DNA of 64,000 bases from Nonomuraea rubra (GCF_014207985.1 NZ_JACHMI010000001.1:5563001-5627000); one strand, 5' to 3'. Positions 1-10,787 are shown, counted from the first letter of the stretch. Program-made: numbers and translations. Notes: generated by a model not told the origin, from the letters alone.

Positions 1-44
1 GACGAAAGGCGGAAGTGAGCTACGTAAACGCCGCGTTTCGGGAT

Positions 45-68
45 ATGACATCATACGTGTGATGTCAT
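45..68 (+). promoter_or_regulatory. Palindromic operator upstream of the GntR regulator
   Basis: The arms ATGACATCA (45-53) and TGATGTCAT (60-68) are exact reverse complements around the centre TACGTG, which itself contains ACGT. The 24-bp site has a single mismatched pair. It lies about 60 bp before the regulator start. Long perfect palindromes of this size are typical of dimeric FadR-type GntR proteins, so autoregulation, and control of an unseen gene to the left, is inferred. Confidence 0.7.
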
Positions 69-129
69 TTACAATGGCCTATACTCAAGGCGGTCCGGAG
101 ATCAGGACCATCAGTGCTCGGGAGGGCAC

Positions 130-945
130 GTGACACAGCACGCACCGGCAGGCCCGCGCATCGGCGACCCGGCCGGCGACCCAGCCGGAGGCACAGCCGG
201 CCGCACGGCCGAAGGCGCGGCGCAGCCCGCGCGCCGATCGCGGCGCGTGCGCCCGGCCAAGCTGGGCACCACCGTGGTCGAGCAGCTCGTGGACGACATC
301 GTCCGCGGCGTGCTCCGCCCCGGCTCGGCGCTGCCCCCGGAGGGTGAGCTGTGCGAGGAGTTCGGGGTCAGCCGCACCGTGATCCGCGAGTCGGTGAAGA
401 TCGTCCAGGAGAAGGGCCTGGTCAGGATCGAGCACGGGCGCGGCACCCAGGTCATGGATCCGCGGCAGTGGAACCTGCTCGACGACGTCGTGCTGACCTC
501 GGTCATCGCGCACGACGAGAACGCGACGTTCCTGGACGAGCTGGTCTCGGTGCGGACGGCGCTGGAGGCGGACATGGCCGCCGCCGCGGCCCGCTTCCAC
601 ACCGCGCAGGACGACGAGCGCATCGCCGCGGAGCTGGGCACGATGCGGGCGAGCCTGGAGTCACCGCCCGACTTCGGCGCGGCCGACGTGCGCTTCCACG
701 ACATGATCATGGCGGCGTCCGGGAACCGGCTCGGCCGGGCGATCGTCAACAGCATCCACGACAAGGCGCGCACCAGCATGCGCTACCACGGCGAGTACAA
801 CGACTCGGTCATGCGCCGGACGCTGGAGGAGCACCAGGCGATCAGCGACGCGATCGTGGCGGGCGACCCGGAGGGAGCGGCGGCCGCCATGCGACGCCAC
901 ATCCTCGATTCGTGGAACCGCCGCCGCCCCGCACCTCACGGCTGA
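130..945 (+). CDS. FadR-subfamily GntR transcriptional regulator (FCD domain)
   Basis: A 271-residue DNA-binding regulator. Residues 1-40 are a Gly/Ala/Arg-rich, probably disordered tail. A winged helix follows at about 41-110, with the GntR pattern PPEGELCEEFGVSRTVIRES and a wing ending HGRGTQV. The all-helical FCD ligand domain fills the rest. Its likely metal-binding residues are in DVRFHDM, EEHQAI and RRHIL. FCD domains usually bind small organic or sugar acids through a metal ion; the ligand here is unknown. The GTG start at 130 follows a GGAGGG ribosome site at about 121. The neighbour gdhA converges on it, so the regulated genes are probably to the left of the window, reading away from the palindrome at 45-68. 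Confidence 0.9.
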   Translation: MTQHAPAGPRIGDPAGDPAGGTAGRTAEGAAQPARRSRRVRPAKLGTTVVEQLVDDIVRGVLRPGSALPPEGELCEEFGVSRTVIRESVKIVQEKGLVRIEHGRGTQVMDPRQWNLLDDVVLTSVIAHDENATFLDELVSVRTALEADMAAAAARFHTAQDDERIAAELGTMRASLESPPDFGAADVRFHDMIMAASGNRLGRAIVNSIHDKARTSMRYHGEYNDSVMRRTLEEHQAISDAIVAGDPEGAAAAMRRHILDSWNRRRPAPHG

Positions 946-1032
946 TCACGGCCCGGCGCCGGCCCGGCCGAGTGCTGAGGGCGGAATCGGGCCGGGCGCC
1001 GGTGTGGCGTCGGCCCGGTCGGGTGGCGGGGC

Positions 1033-2388
<1,356 letters not shown>

Positions 2389-2463
2389 TCACTGGTGTAG
2401 ACCACCTCACTTTACGGTTCGGCCCATTGTGAGAAGAACGCGCCCCCGCCCGAAGCGGCAGGT

Positions 2464-2493
2464 GGCCGCGGGCGCGTCGCCCCGCCCGCGGCC
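2464..2493 (-). terminator. Hairpin after the subtilase gene
   Basis: The 10-bp arms GGCCGCGGGC (2464-2473) and GCCCGCGGCC (2484-2493) are exact reverse complements with a 10-nt loop, just past the subtilase stop codon. There is no clear T-run, as is common in high-GC actinomycetes. It lies between the subtilase end and the gdhA promoter. Confidence 0.6.
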
Positions 2494-2502
2494 GCCGTCA
2501 CG

Positions 2503-5500
2503 CTATTGCACGGTGATCCTGTCCACTTCGACGGTGATGCCCCGGACCTGGGGCGTCGAGGTGGCCGTGGTGACCTTGCCGGTGCCGGGTGCGACCCCTC
2601 TGACCCTCATCGAGTACGTCAGCGTGCCGCCGGGGACGGCCGGCGTGCTGGTGACCCGCAGGTCCCCGGTGGGCGGCCCGGCGATCTGGGCGCCCGCCGT
2701 GCCCTCCTCGTTCTCGGCGCCCACGGTGAGGCCGTAGCTCGCGGGCGGCTCGCCCGGCAGGTCGGCCGGGTTGTAGACGTAGCTGATGTCCTCGGCGCCG
2801 CCGAGCCCGATCCACTGCTGGAAGACCTTGCGGGCCGTGGTGCCGAACAGGTTGACCCGCCACTCGACGACCAGCCAGCTGTTCGTCCCGTCCGACAGGA
2901 CCGTGGCCAGGATGCCCGGCGCGCCGGTGCCGTCCAGGTCGGTCCAGTAGGGGGCCAGCACGCCGTTCGGGCGGGCCGGGTCGGGCAGCGTCTGCGGCAC
3001 GAAGTCGATGTCGCCGGACGTGGCGCCGCCCGCGACGCTGTAGCCGTTGGAGGTCACGCCCAGCCGGGTGTGGCTCCTGCCCGCGAAGGTGAACGGGGCC
3101 GGAGGCGTGAGGTTGAGCGCCTGCTCGTCCCCGATCGGGATCGGGGTGACGCCGAAGTCGTCCAGCGGGATGTACCCGGCTGGGCTCGCGCCCGGCGCGA
3201 TCGACGGGCTGGCGGGCTGCCTGGCGGCCAGCGTCGCGGTGGTGGTCGCGATCTGGCTGCCGATCCTGGTGGCGCCGGTGACGCCGTTGAGCCGCAGGCG
3301 GGCGTCGAGCGTGCTCACCGCGGTCACCTTGGCGTCCTTCAGCGTGTCGTTCGCGAGGGTGACCGTGCAGGTGGACTCGCCGGTGTTCCTGGGGATCGAC
3401 GCCGGCGCGCAGGTCTGGTCCACCGGGATCGCGCCCTCCTTGCGGAAGAACGCGACCGGCAGGTGCAGCGCGCGGGAGCCGCCGGACTGCTTGAGGTCCA
3501 CCTGCCCGAAGTACTGCCCGTCGGGCAGGTCGGGCGCGGTGATCACGATGCTGAGCCTGGCGCTCTTGCCCGGCGCGACGGTGAAGCGGGGCGGCAGCAC
3601 CGTGATGGCGGCGCCGCTGACGGTCCTGCCGGAGGCGGTGAAGGTGAGGCTCCTGTTCGTGACGTTGGTGACCGTGCGCTCGGCGGTGATCACGCCCGGC
3701 ATGACGGGGGCGTTCACCGACGGCAGGTTGAGGTCGATGCGGTTGAGCGGGTCGGCGGCCGAGGCGACGAAGTCCGCGGCGCTCTCGTCCAGGGTCAGGC
3801 CCGGGTCACCGGCCTTGGTGAGGTCGATGCGCCCGCCGCCCATGTCGAACGGGTCCGCAGGCGTCGTCCTGTCCTGCTTGGTGACCGCCGTCCTGGCCGT
3901 GGTCTCCAGGGCGGACTTGACCTGCCCCGGCGTCCAGCTTGGATGCAGCGCGAACAGCAGCGCCGCCGCTCCCGCCACGTGCGGCGCCGACATGGAGGTG
4001 CCCGAGATGACCTGGTAGAGGTTGCCGGGCGGCCCTTCCGCCGGCGACTCCGGCGTCGGGGTCATGCCGGCCATGATGTGCAGGCCGGGCGCGGTGACGT
4101 CCGGCTTGAGGAAGTCGCCGCCGGGGCCGCGCGAGGAGAAGTGCGTGATCGCGTCGCCCTGCCAGGTGCTCTTCGTGCCCTGGGTGAACGAGGCCGCGGC
4201 GTCCGGATGCGCGGCCAGGAAGCCCAGCAGCGTGTCCGCCTCGGGCTTGTCGAGGTGCACCGACGGGATCCAGTGCGCGTCGGTGAAGACGTCGAACGGG
4301 AACGTGTTGTAGATGATCATGCCGGCCGCGCCGCCCTGCATGACGTTGAAGCTCTTCATCACCCGGTTCGGGGTGCGCTCACAGGCGACGATCTTCCCGG
4401 TGAACGTGCCGGGCGGCGCCGGAGTGAGACAGGTCGCGTCGTTGTACGGCGGCGCCGAGGCGAGCACCACGGGCAGCGGCGAGCCGAGCCCCTGCGTGAT
4501 CGAGGCACCCTTGACCGTCGCCGTGGCGCCGCCGCCGGTCAGCGTGAGGGTGGACTGGAACGTCCTGGTCTGCGTGGAGGCGGCCACCGTGGTCGTCCAG
4601 GGGCCGAGGTGGTCGGTGGTGTCCGCGCCGGGCCCGGCGTTGCCCGCCGACGCCGACACCAGCACGCCCGCCGCGTACGCGTCGAGGAAGGCCAGCTCCA
4701 CCGGGTCGCTGTACGGGTCGCTGCCGCCGGAGATCGAGAAGTTCAGCACCTGGGCGCCGTCCAGGATGGCCCTGGCCACCGCCTGCGCCGAGTCCGACGG
4801 GAAGCAGCCCTGCGCGCCGCACACCTTGTAGACCGACACCGCCGCGCCGGGCGCGATGCCGTGGATCGGGCCGCGGCCGATGCCCAGCGGGTTCGCCTCG
4901 GCGACCGGGCCGCCCGCCGACGTGCTCGCGGTGTGGGTGCCGTGGCCGTTGGAGTCGCGGGCGCTGTCGGGGTAGACCTCGCCGCCGAAGACCGCGTTGT
5001 ACGTCTCCAGGAACGGCTGCCCGCCGATCAGCTTGTTGTTGCAGGTGAACGGGTCGGCGGCCGGGGTGGTCGGGTTGTCGCCGAAGTCGCAGACCCGCGT
5101 GGTGCCGTCCTCGGTGGGCGGCGGGGCGGGCAGGCCGGGCCGGGCGGCGAACGACGGGTGCTCGGGCCAGGCGCCGCTGTCCAGCACGCCCACGATCACT
5201 CCCTTGCCGGCCGTCTTAGCGGTGTCGCCGAGCTTGCCGTAGATCGCGGGGGCGCCGATGAAGGCGGGGCTGGAGTCGGTGAGCAGCTGCTGCGGCTTGT
5301 CCTCCTGCACGGCGACCGCGCCGGGCAGCTTCAGCACCTCCGCCGCCTGGTCGCCGGGGATGCGCAGGGCGATGCCGCCGTACACCGTCCTGATGCGCTG
5401 GCCGGGGACGGCACCGGGGATCTGCCTGGACAGCTCGGCGAGGAAGGCGTTCTCGATCTCCTCGATGTGCTCGGCGTACCTCCTGGCGTCGGCGCCGTCG

Positions 5501-5847
5501 GCGTCCAGGGCCCGGCCCGTCACGGACGGGCTCGTGCCCGGCAGGCCGGCCACGCCGCCCCGGTAGGCGGCCAGCGAGTCGTAGTCCAGCTTGACCACGA
5601 CGTTGACCGGCGCGGTGGAGGTGCTGCTCAGCAGCGCCTGGTCGCTCTTGGCGAGCTTGCCCGTCGGGGACTTGGCGCCCTCGACGACCTCGGCGGGGGC
5701 GAGCGGGGTGGACGTCCACTTCTTGGCCGGCGGGGACGGCGGCGGGCTCGCCGCGGCCGCCGCCGGGCTGATGGCCAGGACGACGCTCAGCGCGACGGCG
5801 GCGGGGACGAGCCGCCGCGCGCGGGATAACAGGGCACCGGATGACAC
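2503..5847 (-). CDS. Secreted subtilisin-like serine protease (S8) with PA domain
   Basis: A 1114-residue secreted protease. A Sec signal peptide (about 1-34, ending AAAAA before SPPP) is followed by an I9-type propeptide (about 80-185). The S8 catalytic domain has Asp223 in GVLDSG, His302 in GHGTH, the oxyanion Asn403 in SAGNAGPG and Ser618 in SGTSMSAPHVAG. A protease-associated (PA) domain is inserted at about 430-570, between the Asn and the Ser, as in C5a-peptidase and plant subtilases. Beyond about 680 lie a fibronectin-type/Fn3-like region and a beta-rich C-terminal module with no cell-wall anchor. The GTG start at 5847 follows a strong AAGGAGG site. It probably degrades extracellular protein. 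The ends are intact and all catalytic residues are present. Confidence 0.95.
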   Translation of the reverse strand: MSSGALLSRARRLVPAAVALSVVLAISPAAAAASPPPSPPAKKWTSTPLAPAEVVEGAKSPTGKLAKSDQALLSSTSTAPVNVVVKLDYDSLAAYRGGVAGLPGTSPSVTGRALDADGADARRYAEHIEEIENAFLAELSRQIPGAVPGQRIRTVYGGIALRIPGDQAAEVLKLPGAVAVQEDKPQQLLTDSSPAFIGAPAIYGKLGDTAKTAGKGVIVGVLDSGAWPEHPSFAARPGLPAPPPTEDGTTRVCDFGDNPTTPAADPFTCNNKLIGGQPFLETYNAVFGGEVYPDSARDSNGHGTHTASTSAGGPVAEANPLGIGRGPIHGIAPGAAVSVYKVCGAQGCFPSDSAQAVARAILDGAQVLNFSISGGSDPYSDPVELAFLDAYAAGVLVSASAGNAGPGADTTDHLGPWTTTVAASTQTRTFQSTLTLTGGGATATVKGASITQGLGSPLPVVLASAPPYNDATCLTPAPPGTFTGKIVACERTPNRVMKSFNVMQGGAAGMIIYNTFPFDVFTDAHWIPSVHLDKPEADTLLGFLAAHPDAAASFTQGTKSTWQGDAITHFSSRGPGGDFLKPDVTAPGLHIMAGMTPTPESPAEGPPGNLYQVISGTSMSAPHVAGAAALLFALHPSWTPGQVKSALETTARTAVTKQDRTTPADPFDMGGGRIDLTKAGDPGLTLDESAADFVASAADPLNRIDLNLPSVNAPVMPGVITAERTVTNVTNRSLTFTASGRTVSGAAITVLPPRFTVAPGKSARLSIVITAPDLPDGQYFGQVDLKQSGGSRALHLPVAFFRKEGAIPVDQTCAPASIPRNTGESTCTVTLANDTLKDAKVTAVSTLDARLRLNGVTGATRIGSQIATTTATLAARQPASPSIAPGASPAGYIPLDDFGVTPIPIGDEQALNLTPPAPFTFAGRSHTRLGVTSNGYSVAGGATSGDIDFVPQTLPDPARPNGVLAPYWTDLDGTGAPGILATVLSDGTNSWLVVEWRVNLFGTTARKVFQQWIGLGGAEDISYVYNPADLPGEPPASYGLTVGAENEEGTAGAQIAGPPTGDLRVTSTPAVPGGTLTYSMRVRGVAPGTGKVTTATSTPQVRGITVEVDRITVQ

Positions 5848-6262
5848 GGGGGACCTCCTTGGCGAGGGGCTGCGAGGCCCGCCAGGGAGGCGTCACGTCA
5901 CCCGTCCGCGGGTACGCCGGAGGGAGCGCTGACCCTCCCCGGCGGGCGACGAACGGGAACTCATCTTGGTCCGACCGGAGTGTAGGCAGCGATCGACGCC
6001 GGAGAATCCCACCCGAGTTGCCAGAATCTCCCGCGGAATCCGGCACACTTCACGATCGACATCTCCCGTTCGAGATGCTCCGCGCCGGATGGACGCCCCC
6101 GGCACCTCCGCCCGCGCCGGCCCCGCCTTCCACCCCGGCGTCCTGGGGCCGCCGTGGCGGGCGGAGCGTCGCCGCGCGACCGCCGAAACGATGGGCTACT
6201 GTCGTTTTAGTGACACACGGTCAGTCAAGATCGTCCGAGCGGGTCCCTGCACGGGAGTTGAC
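5848..6262. other. 415-bp intergenic region between subtilase and P450
   Basis: No convincing gene is seen; the open frames here lack ribosome sites and coding-like composition. Reading left, TACACT at about 5980 resembles a -10 element for the subtilase. Reading right, the short inverted pair TGAC (6211-6214) and GTCA (6220-6223), in a less GC-rich stretch, could be an operator for the P450 and might be bound by the downstream TetR protein. Both assignments are tentative. Confidence 0.4.
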
Positions 6263-7459
6263 ATGAGCGATTCTGTGACATTGCCCCTGCACATGCGGCG
6301 CAGCGGGTTCGATCCCGACCCCGAGCTGTCGGCGCTGCGCGACGGGGAGGGCGTCCGCCGGGTGCCCACCGTGTTCGGCATCGAAGCGTGGGTCGTCAGC
6401 CGGTTCTCCGACGTGCGGGAGGTGCTCGGCGACTCCGGACGCTTCAGCAACGCCGAGGTCATCGGGTTCCGGGCGGCCGACCGGCCGCAGTACAGCGAGG
6501 AGCAGCTCAGGACGATGCGGGCGGGCAACCTGCTCGCCTTCGACCCGCCCGAGCACACCCGGCTGCGCCGCATCCTGACGCCCGAGTTCACCATGCGGCG
6601 GATGCGCCGCCTGGAGCCGCGCATCCACGAGATCGTCCAGGAGCACCTGGACGCGATGGAGCGTGACGGGGCGCCGGCCGACCTGGTCTCCGCCTTCGCC
6701 CTGCCGATCCCCTCGCTGGTCATCTGCGAGCTGCTGGGCGTGCCGTACGCCGACCGCGGCGAGTTCCAGCGGCGTACCGGCATGGTGCTGGACATCTCGC
6801 TGCCGGTCGAGGAGCGGCAGGCGGCCAGCCTGGAACAGCGCTCCTACATGGCAGGGCTCGTCGCCCGCGCCCAGGCCGCGCCCGGCGACGACATGCTCGG
6901 CATGCTGGTGCGCGAGCACGGCGACGACCTGTCCACCGACGAGCTGGTGGGCATCGCCGGGCTCCTGCTGCTGGCCGGCCACGAGACCACCTCCAACATG
7001 CTCGGCCTCGGCACCCTGGCCCTGCTGCGCCATCCCGACCAGCTCGGCCTGCTCAGGAAGGAGCCCGAGCGGATCGGCGCCACCGTCGAGGAGCTGCTGC
7101 GCTGGCTGAGCATCGTGCACTCCGGCACGAGCAAGATCACCACGACCGAGGTCGAGCTGTCCGGCACCCGCATCCCGGCCGGCGAGCTCGTGCTGTGCGC
7201 GCTGCCCGCGGCCAACCGCGACCCGGCGTTCCTCGCCGACCCCGACCGTCTCGACATCACCCGCGGCGACCTCGGCCACGTCGCCTTCGGTCACGGCGTG
7301 CACCACTGCCTGGGCGCGCCGCTGGCCAGGATGGAGATGCGCATCGCCTTCCCGGCGCTGTTCGAGCGGTTCCCCGGGCTGCGCGAGACCGGCACCCCGC
7401 CGGAGTTCCGCTCCTTCAACGTCGTGTACGGCCTGTCCGCCTTCGAAGTCGCCTGGTGA
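6263..7459 (+). CDS. Cytochrome P450 (CYP105/CYP107-like)
   Basis: A 398-residue soluble class I bacterial P450 that would hydroxylate or epoxidise a small molecule using electrons from a ferredoxin. The oxygen-activation helix reads [13 protein letters not shown], so the acid-alcohol pair is canonical. The ExxR motif is in VEELLRW. The heme-cysteine loop is [15 protein letters not shown], Cys at about 347. The N-terminal [15 protein letters not shown] is typical of actinomycete CYPs. The ATG at 6263 is preferred over upstream in-frame codons because GGGAG lies 5-9 nt before it and family proteins start here. There is no ferredoxin gene nearby. A TetR-family regulator follows 34 bp downstream and may control it. 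The substrate is unknown. Confidence 0.93.
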   Translation: MSDSVTLPLHMRRSGFDPDPELSALRDGEGVRRVPTVFGIEAWVVSRFSDVREVLGDSGRFSNAEVIGFRAADRPQYSEEQLRTMRAGNLLAFDPPEHTRLRRILTPEFTMRRMRRLEPRIHEIVQEHLDAMERDGAPADLVSAFALPIPSLVICELLGVPYADRGEFQRRTGMVLDISLPVEERQAASLEQRSYMAGLVARAQAAPGDDMLGMLVREHGDDLSTDELVGIAGLLLLAGHETTSNMLGLGTLALLRHPDQLGLLRKEPERIGATVEELLRWLSIVHSGTSKITTTEVELSGTRIPAGELVLCALPAANRDPAFLADPDRLDITRGDLGHVAFGHGVHHCLGAPLARMEMRIAFPALFERFPGLRETGTPPEFRSFNVVYGLSAFEVAW

Positions 7460-7493
7460 CAGCCCGCTCATCCCGGCTGCTAGCGTTCACCGT

Positions 7494-8120
7494 GTGCACG
7501 AGCAGCGACAGCGAGCCGACGCGCTGCGCAACGCCGACAGGATCGTCCGGGCCGCCATCGCGATCCTGCGCGAACGCGGCCCCGAGGTCTCCCTCGACGA
7601 GATCGCCCGGCAGGCGGGCATCGGGAGCGCCACCGTCTACCGGCGCTTCGGCGACCGCGACGGCGTGATCAGGGCCGCCTTCGAGACGTACTTCGCCGAG
7701 GAGGTGGAGCCGCTGGTGCTGGCCGCCCGCGACGCCGCCGATCCCGGGGGAGCGCTCGCCGGGGCGCTGACGGCGGCGGTCGACACTCTGGCCGCCCACC
7801 ACGGGCTGCTGAAGGCCGCCCGGCAGTCGGGCGCCTCCACCGTCGACATCGCCGCCCGGTTCATGGGGCCGCTCGGCACCGTCCTGGTCCGGGCGCAGCA
7901 GGCCGGGCAGGTGCGCGGCGACCTGGTCGTACGCGACCTCGCCGCGATCGTCGTGATGGCCCTGGCCACCGCGCACCCCCGCGATCCCGCCCATCACGAC
8001 CCCCGCCGCTACCTGGCCCTGCTGCTGTCGGGCCTGCGGCCGTCGGACGACGGCCTGCCCGCGCCCTCCTCGGCCGAGGGCCCGGTCACGTCCGGGCGTT
8101 CCTGGGCAGGAGGAACATGA
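7494..8120 (+). CDS. TetR-family transcriptional regulator
   Basis: A 208-residue regulator. The N-terminal helix-turn-helix (about 15-60) has the pattern SLDEIARQAGIGSATVYRRFGDRDGVIRAAF. The C-terminal ligand domain matches the SCO1712/YcdC-like group, where a Trp or Phe is often seen near RYLALLLSGLR. The start is GTG at 7494, 34 bp after the P450 stop, with no strong ribosome site, so co-transcription with the P450 is likely. Its last 35 bp overlap the 3' end of the convergent exporter gene. It could regulate the P450, the exporter, or both; no operator was firmly located. Confidence 0.85.
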   Translation: MHEQRQRADALRNADRIVRAAIAILRERGPEVSLDEIARQAGIGSATVYRRFGDRDGVIRAAFETYFAEEVEPLVLAARDAADPGGALAGALTAAVDTLAAHHGLLKAARQSGASTVDIAARFMGPLGTVLVRAQQAGQVRGDLVVRDLAAIVVMALATAHPRDPAHHDPRRYLALLLSGLRPSDDGLPAPSSAEGPVTSGRSWAGGT

Positions 8121-9531
8121 GCGCGGCCGCGGCGACGTAGCAGGCGACCTGCCAGGGCAGGATCGAGGCCAGGGCGTCGCCGTACGCGAGCAGACCGGAG
8201 GCGCCGTCGCGCAGGGAGCCGTCCAGCCGGGCGAAGAACACGCCGCCCAGCACCGCCACGCCCAGCGCGTTGCCGATCTGGGTGATGGTGGTGAGCACGC
8301 CGCCCGCCGCTCCCGCGTCCCGCGCGGGCATGCCGGCGAGCACCACGTTGATCAGGGACGGGGCGGTGAGGCCCAGCCCCAGGCCGCCCGCGAACAGGGG
8401 CACGGCCAGCTCCCAGTAGGCGGGTCCGGCGCTGTCTCCCACCATGAGGAGCAGCACGACCTGCGACGCCGCGAGCAGCAGCGTGCCGCCGACGAGGACG
8501 GCCCGGTGGGCGAACCGGACGCCGATCCCGGAGGTGACGATCGAACCCACGGCGTACGGCAGGATCACCAGCCCCGTCTCCATCGCGGAACGCCCGGCGC
8601 CGAGCTGCAGATACAGGGACAGCAGCAGGAAGAAGGAGCCGATCGCGCCGAAGAACAGCACGGAGACCGCCAGGCCGCCGGCGAAGGCACGCACGCGCAG
8701 CAGCGCGGGATCGAGGATCGGCTGCCCGCCCCGGCCGGTCAGGCGCCGCTGCCGGAGCAGGAACAGGGCCGCCACGGGCGCCGACAGCGCCAGTACGGCG
8801 AAGCCCCACCAGGGCCAGCCCCAGTCGCGTCCCTGGATCAAGGGCAGGAGCAGCAGCGTCGTGGCCGCGGCGGCCAGCGCCGCGCCGGCCAGGTCCAGCC
8901 GCGTACGGCCGGGCGAGCGGGACTCGGGCATGAACCGCGCGCCCGCGGCCAGCGCGGCGACCGCGATCGGCACGTTGACCCAGAAGATCGCCCGCCATCC
9001 CAGGCCGAACAGGTCGGCCTCGACCAGCAGCCCGCCGAGCAACGGCCCGGCCACCGAGGCCAGGCCGAGCACGGCGCCGTAGGCGCCCAGGGCCCGCGCG
9101 CGGGCGCCGGGCTCGAACGAGGCGCGGATGATGCCGAACACCTGCGGGATCATCAGGCCACCTGCCAGGCCCTGCACGACCCGCATGCCGACCAGCGCGC
9201 CGGGGCTCGGCGCCAGCCCGCAACCGGCCGAGGCCAGCATGAACGCGGCCAGGCCCAGCAGGAACACGCGGCGGCGCCCGTACAGGTCGCCGAGGCGGCC
9301 GCCGGTGATCAGGCCCGCTCCGACGGCGAGGGTGTAGCCGGCCATCATCCACTGGAGCGCGGCCTGGCCGGCGCCGAGGTCCCGGGCGATCGCGGGGGCC
9401 GCCACGCTGACGATCGTGGCGTCGAGGAGCTCCATGAAGGACGCGGTGAGGATGGCGGCCAGGGCGACGGCCGCCGCGCGGCCGGTCAGCAGGGCCGCGC
9501 TGCCGTCGTGCCGGCGGGTGGGTGTGCTCAT
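8086..9531 (-). CDS. MFS multidrug exporter of the DHA2 (EmrB/QacA) type, 14 TM
   Basis: A 481-residue proton-driven drug exporter of the inner membrane. The N-terminal half carries motif C-like LDATIVSVAAPAIARDLG and motif A-like GGRLGDLYGRRRVF. GVLTTITQIGNALGVAVLGGVFF near the C-terminus is typical of the DHA2 family, and about 14 hydrophobic segments can be counted. The ATG at 9531 has GGGAG upstream; in-frame codons further upstream run into the divergent MarR gene and are rejected. It is divergent from a MarR-family gene with two palindromes between them, the classic layout of a ligand-induced exporter. The 3' end overlaps the convergent TetR gene by 35 bp. Confidence 0.92.
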   Translation of the reverse strand: MSTPTRRHDGSAALLTGRAAAVALAAILTASFMELLDATIVSVAAPAIARDLGAGQAALQWMMAGYTLAVGAGLITGGRLGDLYGRRRVFLLGLAAFMLASAGCGLAPSPGALVGMRVVQGLAGGLMIPQVFGIIRASFEPGARARALGAYGAVLGLASVAGPLLGGLLVEADLFGLGWRAIFWVNVPIAVAALAAGARFMPESRSPGRTRLDLAGAALAAAATTLLLLPLIQGRDWGWPWWGFAVLALSAPVAALFLLRQRRLTGRGGQPILDPALLRVRAFAGGLAVSVLFFGAIGSFFLLLSLYLQLGAGRSAMETGLVILPYAVGSIVTSGIGVRFAHRAVLVGGTLLLAASQVVLLLMVGDSAGPAYWELAVPLFAGGLGLGLTAPSLINVVLAGMPARDAGAAGGVLTTITQIGNALGVAVLGGVFFARLDGSLRDGASGLLAYGDALASILPWQVACYVAAAALMFLLPRNART

Positions 9532-9570
9532 GCGGGTTGGACTCCCGTGTGCGGGGGACGGTAAAATGCC

Positions 9571-9632
9571 TGCGCAACGCAGTAGCTGCGTCGCGCAGCA
9601 AAACGTAGCACGAATTTCACTGCGCGGCGCAG
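9571..9632. promoter_or_regulatory. Two palindromic operators between the exporter and marR genes
   Basis: Site 1: TGCGCAACGCAG (9571-9582) pairs with CTGCGTCGCGCA (9586-9597) across a TAG spacer, one mismatch. Site 2: CTGCGC and GCGCAG flank a single G (9620-9632), exact. The two share the CTGCGC/GCGCAG core. Their position in the divergent promoter region suggests the MarR-family protein binds both, repressing itself and the exporter. Confidence 0.7.
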
Positions 9633-9658
9633 CGAAATCGACGGGGAAGGGTGCCACG

Positions 9659-10153
9659 ATGACGGAGCCGGATGCGAGCAGGGAAGCGCTGCTCGCCGAG
9701 GTCACTACGGACGTGGTGCCCAGCTGGGCGATCCTGGTCGTCCAGCTCAACAACCTGGTCGCCGAGCGGCTGGGCGTCACCGACACGGACGTGCAATGCC
9801 TGCACGTGCTGGGGCGGCACGGCCCGGCGACCCCGGGGATCCTGGCCAAGCACGTGAACCTCACCACCGGCTCGGCCTCCCGCATGATCGACCGGCTGGT
9901 GGCCGCGGGCTGCGTCCGGCGGGTGGCCGACCCGCACGACCGCAGGAAGGTGCTCATCGAACCCACCCAGGAAGGGCTCGACCGGGTCACCGCCGCCTAC
10001 GCGGGGCTGGTCGCCCGGACGCGGGACGATCTCGGCGAGTTCGGCGACGCCGAGCTGCGGACCATCGTCCGCTTCATGAGGACGGCCGAACGCAGCACCG
10101 CCGCCGAGATCCACCGGCTGCGGGCCACGGACGACCTCAAGGGAGCTCCCTGA
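9659..10153 (+). CDS. MarR-family transcriptional regulator
   Basis: A 164-residue winged-helix repressor. The core is TPGILAKHVNLTTGSASRMIDRLVAAGCVRRVADPHDRRKVLI, with the diagnostic DxR(R/K) wing at about 95-105. The flanking helices would form the dimer interface. The ATG at 9659 has GGAAGG 9-14 nt upstream. It is divergent from the DHA2 exporter with a 127-bp spacer holding two palindromes. It most likely releases DNA when it binds an aromatic or drug-like ligand, inducing the exporter. Confidence 0.92.
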   Translation: MTEPDASREALLAEVTTDVVPSWAILVVQLNNLVAERLGVTDTDVQCLHVLGRHGPATPGILAKHVNLTTGSASRMIDRLVAAGCVRRVADPHDRRKVLIEPTQEGLDRVTAAYAGLVARTRDDLGEFGDAELRTIVRFMRTAERSTAAEIHRLRATDDLKGAP

Positions 10154-10267
10154 CGCCGGCCCGCGGGGCCACCGGCGCGTCGGTGAGGGTTCGCCTGTTC
10201 GTCAGGCGCGATTGGCGGTGCCGCTCCGCGTCCGCGTCACGCTGTGAAGATGGTCGATCACGTGGGC

Positions 10268-10775
10268 GCTGCTACGACCTGCTGCCGCTGGGCCGCCGGA
10301 TCCTGTCCGACCAGCTGACCTACCCCTTCGGCGAGCACGATGTCGGCGCGCTGCGCCCGGCGATCCCGCTGTACGTGCCCGCCGGCGGCCGGGACCTGCT
10401 GCGCGGGCTGGCGGCGCTGTTCCCCCTGCCGACCGCCCCCATCCTGGACCGCGTCTTCGACCTCGCCCTGGACGTGCGGGGATACCGCCCCGGGCAGGAG
10501 TTCGAGCTCGGCGGCTGCCATGTCACCATGCACGGGTTGCGCCACGCGCTGCCCAACTGCGGCGCCCGCGTGCGCGGCCCCGCCGCGACCCTGGCCTACA
10601 CCGGCGACACCGGGGTGACCGGCGCCCTGCACACCCTCGCCGCGGACGCCGGCCTGTTGCTGGCCGAGGCCACGCTGGACCGCACCGACAGCACCTCGCA
10701 CGGCCACACTTCGACGGTCCCGTGCACCTCGCCGTGCCGGGCCTGGTGCACGAGCTGCCGCCGTACGGGCCTTGA
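10268..10775 (+). pseudogene. Remnant of an MBL-fold hydrolase (RNase Z/ElaC-like)
   Basis: From about 10268 one frame reads CYDLLPLGRRILSDQLTYPF, then PIPLYVP-like AIPLYVPAGGRDLLRGLAALFP and TLAYTGDTGVTGALHTLAADAGLLLAEAT. This is the middle and late part of actinomycete MBL-fold proteins with the metal-binding Asp in TGDT. The N-terminal third with the HxHxDH metal site is absent; there is no start or ribosome site. After SHGH near 10710 the frame loses similarity, and a second frame reads HFDGPVHLAVPGLVHELPPYGP to a stop at 10773-10775, possibly the tail of another gene or the result of a frameshift. I therefore call it a decayed, truncated gene in the 635-bp gap between marR and the membrane protein gene. 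Confidence 0.7.
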
Positions 10776-10787
10776 GGTGGTCACCGG

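Noticed and set aside
945..1032. Degenerate GC-rich repeats between gntR and gdhA as a further stop-codon duplication
   Set aside because: Similarity between copies is too weak to tell from general GC-rich composition, so it was not counted.
2506..5829. A 1107-codon plus-strand frame opposite the subtilase
   Set aside because: Shadow of the protease gene; no recognisable protein features.
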